Origin: Blastomussa wellsi
Lineage: Eukaryota; Cnidaria; Anthozoa; Scleractinia; Plerogyridae
Assembly: GCA_947652115.1 (NCBI GenBank)
Contig: OX393567.1
Location: 22,172,357-22,236,356 of the forward strand
Reading direction: 5' to 3'
DNA length: 64,000 bases
The translations under genes and the position numbers were made by a program. A model generated the notes under the pieces. The model had not been told where the DNA came from and ran no database searches. It saw only the letters and a list, made by a program, of their open reading frames with translations. Of this stretch, positions 22,253-33,600 are shown piece after piece (the first letter of the stretch is position 1; each line of letters begins with the position of its first letter).

Positions 22253-22317
22253 ACTGGTTGTTGATGATTTCCTTTTTTCGAATAGATTTTTTTTACGATC
22301 CGAAGAGTCCCTTTCAG

Positions 22318-23298
22318 TTATCTGCCATTACATGTAACCGACGGCATCGGCTCCCGTCCCATTTCAATGTCATCTGTTCTGAGCCCACTGTTGTTAAATG
22401 GGGTGATGACGTTTCGCTTTCGGCAGCAAATCAACTCCCCCAGATGCTTCCGAAACGTGCTGCTCTGTAGACTGTACACTGTAGGATTAATGCTCGAATT
22501 GAACACAATCAAAGCAGAAGCAATGGCATGGTGAATGGCTTGTAACGTAATGGCACCGGTGAAGCCCAAGAAATAAATTAGCAGCTCAGGCACCCAACAC
22601 AAAACATATACAACTGTAACGAAAATAACCATCTTGGTAACGCGTTTTCTGTAGCAGAGAAGTGCACGCTGTGTGGCTTCAGTGGCTTCGTTGTTCACGA
22701 ACCAAAGACGGTACACCACTCTGGAATACAGGGAACCCATGATGCTGATAGGGATGACCCCTGCTACCACCGACCACCCAACAGTATATAGCTTGGCGAA
22801 AATTGGTTTGGAAAAGCTGTGCGCACATCCGTTGATCTCTTTAATATATGCTGTGGCCCAGAATGCGGGAATAGCCCAGACAATGGACACAAACCAGGAG
22901 AGCAGAGCGAGTATGACTATCTTAGTCTTGGTGAGTTTGATTTTCTGGCTATGCGGATGGAAAACGGCCCAGTAGCGTTCAATTGCTATGGCAACCAAAG
23001 AAAACACGGAGGCGACCGCACCAACCCAACCAGGGGTACCGCCTGTAATTGTCTTACACAACACAGATCCTAAGGTCCCCTGGGGGTGGGTGAAAGTTGG
23101 TGTTGCTATGAACTGTATACCAATGAAAATGGCCACCACCATGTCGGCACTTGCAAGATTTACAAGCAGATAGTTAGTGGGCGTCTTCATAGATCTGTTT
23201 AGCAGAACCACTAAAATGACTAACGTGTTGCCAACCAAGTTAAAGATCATCATTATAGAGAAAAGCACCGAGAATCCAATGTACAAGGACGAAAGCAT
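22318..23298 (-). CDS. Rhodopsin-like (class A) G protein-coupled receptor, peptide-receptor type
   Basis: Single coding exon of 326 aa with seven hydrophobic segments. Hallmarks: TM1 GN at 23-24; TM2 LASAD (48-52); TM3 cysteine 81 paired with Cys158 in the second extracellular loop; ERYWAVFHP at the end of TM3 in place of DRY; TM6 CWVPELL (234-240); TM7 NSSINPTVY (267-275), which is NPxxY; and CC at 291-292 after helix 8 as likely palmitoylation sites. The N-terminus is only a few residues long and the third intracellular loop is short (about 200-220). I start at MLSSLYIG because a strong acceptor (TTGTTTTCTTCCAG, exon from 23320) lies just upstream, implying a 5' UTR intron and ruling out the more distal methionine. 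Family placement (neuropeptide Y/tachykinin-like cluster common in cnidarians) is by feel; the ligand is unknown. Confidence 0.88.
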   Translation of the reverse strand: MLSSLYIGFSVLFSIMMIFNLVGNTLVILVVLLNRSMKTPTNYLLVNLASADMVVAIFIGIQFIATPTFTHPQGTLGSVLCKTITGGTPGWVGAVASVFSLVAIAIERYWAVFHPHSQKIKLTKTKIVILALLSWFVSIVWAIPAFWATAYIKEINGCAHSFSKPIFAKLYTVGWSVVAGVIPISIMGSLYSRVVYRLWFVNNEATEATQRALLCYRKRVTKMVIFVTVVYVLCWVPELLIYFLGFTGAITLQAIHHAIASALIVFNSSINPTVYSLQSSTFRKHLGELICCRKRNVITPFNNSGLRTDDIEMGREPMPSVTCNGR

Positions 23299-25447
23299 TT
23301 TTCCTTCTAGGGTTTGCTTCCTGGAAGAAAACAAAACAGTAAGCGAGAAATGATTGCAGAAATTTTTCAAAAATTAAAAAGACTGGAAAAATAGGTCTTC
23401 TTGAGTTACCAGTTGTTCGGATTATAATTTATTATGTTTTTTCATATATGGAACGGGAAATCTAATTTTCGATCGCCAACTCTGTATGTGAATTAGTTCT
23501 AGCGAACTCTTCCATTGGCATTTAACTATCCTATCTGGTAAAAAATGTGTAAAAGTTGTTTTTAATTAATACTTTAAAATGTTGCATTCACCGTCCACAA
23601 ACTAACGAAAACATAACATCAAATCATCAAACCCCAAACATCAAATCCGAAAAGCTGTTCTTACCTTGCTAATCTCTTTTATTGGACTTTTTTGTATATT
23701 ACATAGTTATTAGATAGTTTACATAGTTTTTTAGATAGTTTCTAGTTAGGTGTCCCCTATTAGCAGTGGGGATTTTGCAGTGCTAGATGTCAGTAACTGA
23801 CACATTAATAAAGTATTTATTATTATCCATGTTAAATTCGCATTGAAGTACACTTTGCGCAAGTTTTTAATTAATTTGTCATTCGCCAATGCGGCACGTT
23901 TCATCCATAAAACTATTTACCTGTGTTTTCATTTAAGTTGACAACAACAAAACAACACCCCATTCGACTTTATTATTTCATTATCTAAATCTTATTCGGA
24001 ACTAATTTATTTCTTAGAGCGCTTGTTTGCAACTGATTTGGAGCTCTACCAATTCATCTTCCAACGGGGCTTGCTTTAGGTCAGATAACTATATCAACTG
24101 CTTATGTCGCCTTTTACAAAAAAAAAATCTCACCGTAACGATGTTTAGTTTTAGTAAGAAAAAGCATCGATCACCTCTTACTCAAAGAAACATCGCAAAA
24201 TGAATGTTAATTTGTGAAAACAAGGCTGAAACTAAATGAAACGGACAAAAAATGATCGTCTTTTTTACCTTCGTCAAACATTTGAGTTCAAAAAGTAAGG
24301 ATTTACTTAATCGGAACTAAAAAGAGGAAGCCGAAAAAAGGTTTTTCACTTATTATAAAGTAAGAGGAAGCGGCATTTCATAAACTACTAGTTCGAATTC
24401 AATCATGCATCACCCGAAATCCAGAAATTTAAGTCAAATATGCACCCGGGTTTTCAATGTAAGAAATAGGTAAAGCATGATAGTATTCGCTGGTCAACTC
24501 TAAATTGCTTCATTGATCATGATACGTAACTAGCTCAGATAAAGTTGCGGCCAGTATGCAACTTGCAACTTCAGTGGATAAAACACCTACCACTTTGTTG
24601 CCCAGTGAATATGGACGTCAACACACTCGAGCGAAAGTGATCGCTTAATAAAGGCAAAGCTGACTTTCCCCAGTTTTAAAGATTACACATCAATTGTGAG
24701 TAAATTGAACACCTATCCTAACCTAATGGTTTGTACACAGGGAATAGAGAAATGAAATAGACTCAAAAAGGCCGAAAGTTATTTCCTAACTCGATTTAAG
24801 GAACGTAGCTAAAAGCAATTACCAATGCTAAAAAGCAATTACCAATGATTTCTATAATGATAATAAGAGTTTTTTTTTAACAGAGCTGGCGATTTCCCTA
24901 CCGTCAAAGAGCAGAATTTCTTTCAATATTTTATATTGTTGTCAACTGGTCAGTGTTTAATTTTAATCAATTAGAAGGGAGTTCGGAAAGCCTAAAAGAA
25001 TCAAAGTGATCTTGAATTTTATTGGACAAAGCCGTGACAAGCTGTCACTGGTTTGAAACTGGACATCAATTTCCATCGATAGATATCAAACAGTTTACTG
25101 GTTTTCGTCAGCTCTCTTGAAATGTTGAGCTCTCACGAAACCACGTTTAGTTACAGTTAGCTTTACGGCCACGAAAACGATGCGATTGAAAGCGTACTTG
25201 GTTTTCATAATGATATTGAGTTACAATGTCAATTCGACCGCGAGTGCCATGTATCATACAGTGAGAGCTACACGATAATTTAATGGATATGATGAGGTGT
25301 CAAAATTCTGACCTTTGATATTTCTGCTGCCCAAACAACACTTTCGTCACATCTATTTACCGGAAGAATACTTTCACTGGACTCTATACCAAATGGGATT
25401 CGTTTACACACGCAAATTTAAATGACAAAATCAAACTCATCCGCACG
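23299..25447. other. GPCR upstream region
   Basis: AT-rich. Presumably contains non-coding 5' exon(s) and the promoter of the GPCR, which I cannot place. It includes a LINE-like 3' end at 23690-23828. Otherwise nothing recognisable. Confidence 0.45.
23690..23828 (+). mobile_element. LINE 3'-end fragment
   Basis: TTAGGTGTCCCCTATTAGCA to ACATTAATAAAGTATTTATT, with an A/T-rich ATT tail. The form matches the 3' UTR end of a non-LTR element. A similar TTAATAAAGTGATTATTATT tail occurs near 51940. Confidence 0.5.
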
Positions 25448-25636
25448 CTAACCTATCGATGTTCCGTATTTGCTCAACCGCTTCATTGTTACAATCCTCG
25501 CTCGGTCGATGGTCTCAAAAGGCTTCTGTTGCAAAATGGTTACCCTCAGGGCATCATCACCTTTAACGTCAATGCATGATGTACTGAACAAGAAGAAGAA
25601 CAAGCCGAACGATCCCATTGCAACGGCAGTCCCCAA
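25448..25636 (-). CDS. Possible orphan signal-peptide exon (hypothetical)
   Basis: A 62-codon minus-strand frame. The likely start MGSFGLFFFLFSTSC gives a textbook signal peptide, followed by DDALRVTILQQKPF, which faintly recalls the start of ionotropic glutamate receptor-like ligand-binding domains (inference). A possible donor (GATAG/GTTAGC) lies at its end near 25452. I find no following exon between it and the GPCR, so it may be a relict exon or chance. Confidence 0.22.
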   Translation of the reverse strand: MGTAVAMGSFGLFFFLFSTSCIDVKGDDALRVTILQQKPFETIDRARIVTMKRLSKYGTSIG

Positions 25637-25734
25637 AAAGATATTATCATTTTATTACCTTGTATAGGTCTCCATAGCAATCAAATAAGGAAATAAATTA
25701 CAAAGCGTCTAAAATCTTGTGTAAATCGCTTCTA

Positions 25735-25925
25735 TTCTTTTGTTAATGTCAAAGTTATTTTTCAAAACACACGGCGCATCAAATCCTACTTCCCATACAA
25801 GGACTGTCTCAGGCGATCGCAATTATCCAGAGATATTTATAAAGCTAGTTACTGGGACTGCAATGATTTTTATATCGGAAAAACCAAACGAAGACTCTCC
25901 CTCCGCCGCCTATGTTGGAGCTTAT
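25735..25925 (+). mobile_element. Penelope-like element remnant with GIY-YIG motif
   Basis: In the plus strand, FQNTRRIKSYFPYKDCLRRS is followed by DIYKASYWDCNDFYIGKTKR and then RL. This is the linker and nuclease start of Penelope-like polyproteins (YxxxCxxCxxxYIGxTxRxL pattern, here with WDCN). The frame degenerates after RRL. Confidence 0.7.
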
Positions 25926-25959
25926 AAAGCTCGTGCCGAGGTCTATTCTTTGTTTTAGG

Positions 25960-28047
25960 CTGGACTTTACCGAAATTGCTCTATTTAATTACTTTCGGTG
26001 CCGGTGTATTCGTGAGCTCTCGCGCTAGGTTTTGATTGGATAAAATTGGTCGGAAACTTCTCGAGTCTTCAGCGAAGATTTGCCGAAACTGGCACTTGAT
26101 CCCCGACTGAACTGTACTTACCTTCGTATTCATCTAAAGACTAATCAGAACTATAGGGTCGCCACGAAGCTCTTCGGAACGTCTCATAAGATTGGCTGGG
26201 AAAATTATATACAAACAATGATGACAGTGGACGTAGCCCTAAAACAATAGAGCTTCGTGGTATCAAGACCCAATGAAATTAGAGGTCCCGAAGAGCTTCA
26301 TGACAACTGAAACTATAACAAAAATTCTCGAATGTGATTGGTTCTTATTTTTGCTAACTTGGAACACGATCCGCGCCCATTTGACGGCGCACGCTGTTGA
26401 TTCCTTCTTGCTAGTGACTTTTTTCCTGTGAATTTTCATGCTTTTCGTTTCGATTTTTTTGCTTTAGATATAATAGTGATAATATCTTGGTAACAGAATA
26501 AAGAAATCGGACTCCCGCTATCACTCGTATAAAAGCAGAGTGTGACTCCACTCAGTGCTATTACCATTAGAACTGACTTGGACTATAGACAAATGGTCAT
26601 GGCTAAGATTATCCTTCTCTTGAGTTCCGGTGAAGATGCTGAAGGATTACCTTCAATGGGCTAACATCCAATGCAGTGTAACGTCCCTCCCCTCCTCCCA
26701 CCCGAAATGAAAACTAAGTATTTGCAACATTTAGTTGGCCAGTATCCATTTATTCACCTGGGTGAAGATTTGAAGAGAGATTTTTCAACCTGGACCACTT
26801 TTTACTGACATACCTCCTTGTTAATTGTCATATCGTACAACAGAGAGTTGGTTTTCAGAAATGAGGGCAAGCCCTTCCAATTGGCATGTACTAAAATCAG
26901 GAACACCGGAACACCACAAAACACGGAACACCCCGGAACACCAGAAATACCATAAAATGCCAAATTTCTGGTGTTCCACTGTTCCTGGTTTTAGTACATG
27001 CCCTTCCAATCAGTCCGACCATAACCAACGATATCTTGGGATCAATTGAAATTCAAGGAGGTATTAAAACAGGACCACAACAAATGCAGTTTATACTTCT
27101 TTATTCATGAATAAACCTCAAGTCAGCTGGAAAACCATTTCTTTGGATAAGTTAGTCATTGTTTTCCAAGCATGATCAAGGCAAACACATTTCAATAAAT
27201 TAGCAACTCTGAACCTTATTCCAATGTCTCTTGTTCTATAGTCCGGCAGACAAGTTGCATTATATTGTTATTCTGATACAGGCATAATATATCAAGGTTT
27301 CAATTTAAACTCACTCAAGGGTTATGATATTTTATGAAAGCAAGGAAAATAGATTGCATATGTGGTACAGAAGCAGACCCAGTTAGGCCATAGAAGTTAA
27401 CATGGCAACCTGGGTGGCGGTGGGGGTACCCCCCACCCCTAGAAAAATTGTGCAGTCTTGGCTCATAAATTTTATGGACATAGGGGAAGTGTGAAAGGCC
27501 CTTTGGTCCTCCCCCTAACACCACCTATGTGGTCAATTACTGTCAATGTTTGTAAAGCCCCATGCAAAGCGAGTTTGATATGGAGGGTGCTGTGAGCTCA
27601 ATGCCACAAGGCATTAGTTCAATTAGTACCCGGCCACCTAACCTGGCAGGGTTACTTTTGTTTCACAATCCATTCTCCCTGACCTTTCATAGGAGAACTA
27701 AACAGTTCATTCCAATCATTAACACGCAATAAGAATATCATAAATTTATTATATTCAGATAGTGAACTTTGCACAATCTTTTTAGTGATGTAGTACACAA
27801 GTCATTAGTCTTTTTACATTCACTATAGAGGATGAATAATCAAGAAAGATGTACCCTCGAGGGCATATTGACCTTTTAACTTGACTGCATCTGTTGAATG
27901 CTCAAACCAAACTGACCTGGGCTGTCTCAACCATCACAATCAAAAGATTGTGCTCAGAATAATCAATTTAAGACACAATTAATGTTTTGAGGTAAGTAAC
28001 CTTAGTCTGTAACACACACCTATTAGTTTAATCAAGCCATGAGTGAA
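25960..28047. other. Repeat-rich intergenic region
   Basis: No gene seen. Contains a SINE-related scrap (about 26640-26785), the palindromic element at 26882-26999, and a segment (26505-26575) similar to 53085-53155 (shared CTCCACTCAGT and CTATTACCA). The rest is anonymous AT-rich DNA. Confidence 0.45.
26882..26999. repeat. GGCATGTACTAAAA/GGAACACC MITE with target-site duplication (copy 3)
   Basis: A near-perfect 118-base palindrome. The left end (T)GGCATGTACTAAAATCAGG and the right end CCTGGTTTTAGTACATGCC are inverted repeats, with GGAACACC units inside. The flanks repeat CTTCCAAT (8 bases, or 11 if GCCCTTCCAAT is counted) at 26871-26881 and 27000-27010. The element looks young. Confidence 0.85.
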
Positions 28048-28057
28048 TAGTTATACG

Positions 28058-28536
28058 GGTAGCGAATTCCCCCGTAGACTCTGTGACCCCCTTCTTCTTC
28101 AACTAAAATTCTAAGTCTTACAACTTTTTTAAGACAAAAACGAACGAAAAACTATGCAGGGTCTGAGCGTCGAACCCGGGCCGACGAGGCACACATAACC
28201 ACCGTGTCACGGTGCAGCTGGCTACCAAAGCCCCCTAAATTTAAACTACATATAATGAACAGTACTATAAATTAATATAGTTACCTAACATCAAATGAAA
28301 GCTAACCGCAAGCAAAATGAAGTAAAACTAACCGCAAGCAAACCTAAAATAGAGTGAAACTAACTCCAAGCAAACCGTGCTAACTGCAAGCAAAGCGAAG
28401 AAATACCTTACATAACAGTGGTAACTGCTCTTGCTGAGTACATGAAGGTGAATATTAATAATGCGGGGTGACCACTGACAGAATAAAATTATACTGCAGA
28501 AGAGGGTCACAGAGTCTACGGGGGAATTCGTTTCCC
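28058..28536. repeat. 479-bp TIR element with 10-bp target-site duplication
   Basis: Inverted ends GAATTCCCCCGTAGACTCTG (from 28064) and CAGAGTCTACGGGGGAATTC (to about 28529) enclose a tRNA-like segment (28140-28225; minus-strand B-box-like GGGTTCGACGC) and four copies of a CTAACCGCAAGCAAA-type motif (28296-28400). TAGTTATACG flanks the element perfectly on both sides (28048-28057 and 28537-28546). Confidence 0.85.
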
Positions 28537-28546
28537 TAGTTATACG

Positions 28547-30636
28547 ATTTCATCTGATAACCAGACCAGAGTTTTTACAATGGATGGAATAACATAAATT
28601 ATTAAAAACTGGATCAAAGAATAATGCAGTTCAAGAGTTTTCATTTGCATGATCCACAAAATGGTAAGTGTACAAGTCAGCTCAGAATTGAAAAGGAGCT
28701 TAAATTTTGAAGATTTATGATCTTTTGGGGGCATGTTTAATAAAACAATTATTATACAAGCGCTTGTTGGATACAAGATGATTATAGCAAACTCATATCC
28801 ACCATATGCGCTTGTGGAATAATTGCTGAATAGCTGACTAATAACCTTGATGAAAGACTTCATTCATTAACAATGGACCTTTCACACATTTGTTCCAATA
28901 ACTACCTCGTTTCAAATTGAGGCTTGGGGGGACAAAAGTACCTAAAATAATTATAGAAAGCCAAGACTCAAAACCATTGTTAATGAGCATCGAAGTGTAA
29001 AGCAGCACCAAGTACACTTTCTGTGGCCAATGCTTCAAAAATCAAAATACAATTGACAAAGGCATTTTTTTCAATCTTGTTCAGGATATGCCTTTGGAAA
29101 ATGGATTTTCAATTTGAAATAAGAATCAGATTCTGAAATGGCCACTTTTAAGATTAAAAGATGTATTTTTATATTATATGGGTGTTTACATGTACATGTA
29201 ATTTATTTTAAAAAATATAAAAAAGGTTTCTCCTAAATTAGACCTCGCTGATAACATTGGCTAAATTAATTTAAGCTACACTTCATACAAAACCAAATTG
29301 CAGAATTTAAATCACTTAACACACAGCCTTAACGCAAGACCATAAATGGCATTAAATCATGAAACTGGAAATACACACCAGCCTTTCTTTTTCAAGAGAG
29401 GAAGATACATGTAGCTTCAGAAACTGTTCCATTTTGCTATCTTGAGCCTTTGTATTCTTTTGAATGACCAGCACATAATTATACTACACCCTCTTTGACT
29501 TAACTACCAATCAGATAACTTTCAGCAAGTTTTCTACCTGTTCAATCCTCACCTTACAGCCAATTGAAACAGTACAAATTTGCTGCATGTGACAAGCTTA
29601 TGACAAGACTAACATACATTTTTTGTTTAATCAAGTGCATAAGGTAATCTGTTAAATGTTACATACTAGGCTTCATAGTATCAGACAAAATGAAATTATT
29701 ATTAATACTGGTTGTATGCATTTTATGCAAGAAGTAAACAGCCCATGCTACAAAAATCACGAAACAAAGTTGTATCATCTAAATTGGCTGTGTAGACAAA
29801 TGTGTAGTTCCAAAACATATCCATGTCCCCCTCTCCCCTCCCCCCTTCCCCATACACACAAACAAACACCTTCCATGGGGAGGTATGGATATTTTATGGA
29901 ACTACACAATCAAGCAATGATAATAACAAGACTTGCTGTCGCTGTGGGACACAATCTTGCACATACTCAGATGTATGGATCAATAACTGAGTGGTTTCAT
30001 TTCCTTATTTTTGAACAGCAAAGACTGGTTAATATGCTTCCTATTAACCAAGGTTTAAACAATTTTACAAAATCTTGCAAGAACATACCACATTTCATAG
30101 GCGTACATTAACGTACAACACCTTTCCAGATTTCACTGGTTGGAAACTTTTTTTAAAAAATAAATACTTCAAAGTATTGGGAATCTTAAATGACTGCAGA
30201 GTCTTTCTCTCATGCAGTACATGAATATTTGCACAATTATTAAATATTCTTAATAAATGTCTCACCTTTTCCTGTGCTACTGGAATCTTAATCTATGTTA
30301 CAATAAAATGCTTCTACAGCAAAATACAAAATATCTGTACAAATTCGACACAAATTCTTCTACTCTGAATTTTAAAACTATGGACGGAAATGATACAGCT
30401 CAAGATTATAAGCAGTGAACTGCCTTCATCTCCACTTTACTTTGTTGGTGATGTAAAAGTGAAGACCAGCCACGGATAGTCTATATGGGTTCTTGAGCTG
30501 TTTTTACAACATTATTGGCTCAAATTTCATTTGTGTCAAGGCAACAATTGCAACACACATCTGCGTTGTTTGGAATGTTCTAAAACACAGCTCTGTCTCA
30601 GGTATAATCTGATTTTCTCCTTGTATGTTTCATTTA
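28547..30636. other. Region downstream of NDE1-like gene
   Basis: AT-rich DNA after the stop codon of the minus-strand NudE gene, at least partly its 3' UTR. An AATAAA occurs immediately after the stop. A plus-strand open frame at 29656-30111 (151 codons) has no recognisable domain and lies antisense to this flank, so it is not called. Confidence 0.4.
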
Positions 30637-33600
30637 TTAAACCTGCACCTTGACCAGCCCTTGCATTCCAGAGTTTTGATAACCACTTTTAGGAATTCTG
30701 CTTGGTCTGCAATTACAAAATAAATTAAAGATAAATGCTTAACACATTTAGCCCAATACCATGCTTCAGGGTAAGAAATTGCAACTCAGTGGTCACCACT
30801 GCGACTGAAAATTGACCATTGTCGACTAGAATTTCAAGCAGGTGATTGTTTTCAAATGGTGCTCAACAAATCAATTTCATTTTTAGTTTAATTAATAACT
30901 TTTTTAATCTTTAAAACAAACGTGCCTAAGTGTTGAGTATGAATTTAAATCCAAAATTTTGTTGACCAAATTTTTTGTCTGGTGATCAAAAAAATTTCTT
31001 TGTTTCCACTTGACGGCAGTCAACAACATTTGCATAAAAAAGTTAATTTTGTCCCATCTCTTACAGCAAGGAGCACAAAAGTGTGGAAACTTTTAATTAA
31101 TTTTAATTAAATTCTTTTGTTTGCCTATCTCTCCAATCGAATGCTGAGGATACGTACATCTTCAGCCTCTGATTGGATAGTCTGCATGTAAAAAGAATGC
31201 AAATTAATTAAAAGTGCTCCTTGCTGCAAGACTCAAATTTTGTCTAGCTACACAAGCAAAAAAAGCATACTGAGGTACCAGTAGCTCTTTAAAATTGGTG
31301 AAGATTTTTTGGAAATTTGTTACACGCATGTGAAAAGAAAACTGGCAGTGCAACAAACAATACCATAGAGCTTCACTAATCAGTACAGTCATACACGTTC
31401 CCTTCAGAAGTTAAAATCTGCTGCATGGAACCATTTAAAATTGTTATTGACTATGGCGATTTACTGATAATAACCTTGGAGAGTCGGAGGGACTACTGGA
31501 GCCAGTTGATCCTCTTGGATTCCGAGGCTGATCTTTAACAAAGTTTCGACATGAAGCCAGTTTGGATTCAAGTGCCTGGATTGAAGAAGAAAGTAAAATT
31601 TAGTTAATTAAAATTTTAAGCAATTAAATGAACTTAATTAATTAACATTTAATTAATTAATTAATCAGCCCTAGGAAACTCTGCTCTACAAGATACACGG
31701 TACATGTACCACAGTACAGGTTACAATGGGGATTTTTCTAAGGATGAGATATTGTTCAACAAAAGCACAGGGAAAAGTGAGTACAATATAGCCCTGAGCT
31801 GCTGAATGTTTTCTGTGAAGCTGTTGTTCATCACTTGCTTGATGGGAATGTGGCACTTTCTGATGCTAACAGTTTACAGATGAAGGAAGCATACAAGAGC
31901 AACTTGGAAAATACCCTTTTCTTGCAGTAGAGCTTGGGTTAACATTCAGAGTAACTGCTATAAGTTAAACATTTTGAACAATAAAAGAAATGCCAAAAAC
32001 AATTTCACACTTACTCCAACTTTTCTAAGCAGATCTCCAACAATGTTTAGTGCAGATATTCGTGCAGACGGTGTAAGCGGCGAACTTCCATAACCAGAAT
32101 GAAGTGGTGATGTTCCTATAGACGCAGTTGATAAATTCCCGTGAGAATCTGTCTGGATTGTGGTTTCTGCCTTCACTGGAGTTCCCTCTATTTTTAATGG
32201 CTCCTTGTTTTCTTTGTTACTTTCTTTATCTTTGTTAAATTCTAATCCTTCACCAGGTTTCTTTTTCTCTTTCTCTTTGACTGCAAGTTCCTGCCTGAGA
32301 TCTGATGATCACAAAAAATAAATTTATTTACTGATTTCTAAAGGGAAATGGAGAAACAACTTACATTTTTCATTTGCTTTGATGTGTCAGGTGGTTCAGT
32401 CTGACCAAAACTGTTGGAGAAAAGTTTTAGGACATGCCATCTTTTTCACACAAGAAGGGCATTGTCTTGACCTCCCCCTTACCACCCCCAATGCAATTTT
32501 AATTTCAATCCATCCAAACATACTACAGTATCTCAACAGCACTGTGCTGCAGCACAGTGACTTTTCAACTGGACAAGGTCTGTCACCAGGCACTTTTAAA
32601 TGTCCCAAGGAGGTTTGTCTGCTTTTGTAAGTAGTGCTTTAGTCAAATCATATCATCCATCAGTTGCACCTACATAATTGCTTTGATGTTGATTCTAGAA
32701 ATTGTACCAGGCTCTTTCTATGAAGAAGTATTGCCTATCAATGCAGAGTTCATACTCTTTTGCGTTTTGAAATTCCATGACTTTCCGTGACCTTTTCCAT
32801 GACTTGTCCAAGTTTTCCATGACCTAAATTTGAGCATTTTCTAGGAAATCATCTTTCGTTTGGGCAAGTTTTTACGATTTTCATCACCAAAAACCCTAAT
32901 TGATTTTGCACTTTTTTAATAAACATGATTTTCCATGACTTTCCATGACCCACACTTAAATTCCATGACTTTCCAGGCCTGGAAAATGACGTTCTAAAAT
33001 TCCATGTCTTTCCAGGTTTTCCATGACCTGTACGAACCCTGCAACGCACAATTTTCTTTCTGGATAATTACCCAGTACTATCAAGTTAAAAAACAAAGCG
33101 AATCATGCAAGATGCAACATTTCCTGTGCTTTTCACTGTATTGCAAGCAGATAATTAGGAAATTTCAAAACATCTAGTATATAGTGATGTCAAATTTAGT
33201 GCATTAGAATGTAAATCAAGGATTAAAAGAGGCAGTCATGTTAACACATCACAAAATCAGGAACAACTTTATTAGAAAAGACACGACTGACTGTTTCCTT
33301 GGACTCAATCTGTAAGATACACTGTAATACTACCAAAATCACTAAACTGTTAGCACCTCGGAAAAAACAATCGATCACATTTGAATTTTGGGCTTACGCA
33401 CGTGACCCTTTCGATTGTCCAGATTGGTCACGTGACATTTTGTTTCTTTTTAACCGCTTGTCAAATATAAAAGATTTCAAACCATGTTTCGCACGAGTGG
33501 TCACGGAAGCATTCTGGTGATAAATAAATTTTCTGCCTGCACGAATTTGGTCAAATTTAACTTTTTTGTTTTGCGAAGGCTTTCTGAAAGTTTTGCGAGG

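Larger units (their letters stand above)
20697..22317. other. LCMT1 upstream region and intergenic spacer
   Basis: Presumed LCMT1 5' UTR and promoter (20697-20950, moderately GC-rich), then a Penelope-like remnant (20985-21245), a stretch with no visible features, and the tetranucleotide array before the GPCR stop codon. Confidence 0.5.

Noticed and set aside
22057..22264. Arg/Pro/Thr/Asp repeat proteins on both strands
   Set aside because: Produced by the GACC tetranucleotide array; no flanking coding context.
22673..23173. Plus-strand open frames of 60-100 codons
   Set aside because: Antisense shadows of the GPCR coding exon.
29656..30111. 151-codon ATG-started open frame on the plus strand
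   Set aside because: No recognisable domain, low-complexity patches, and antisense to the probable NDE1-like 3' flank.
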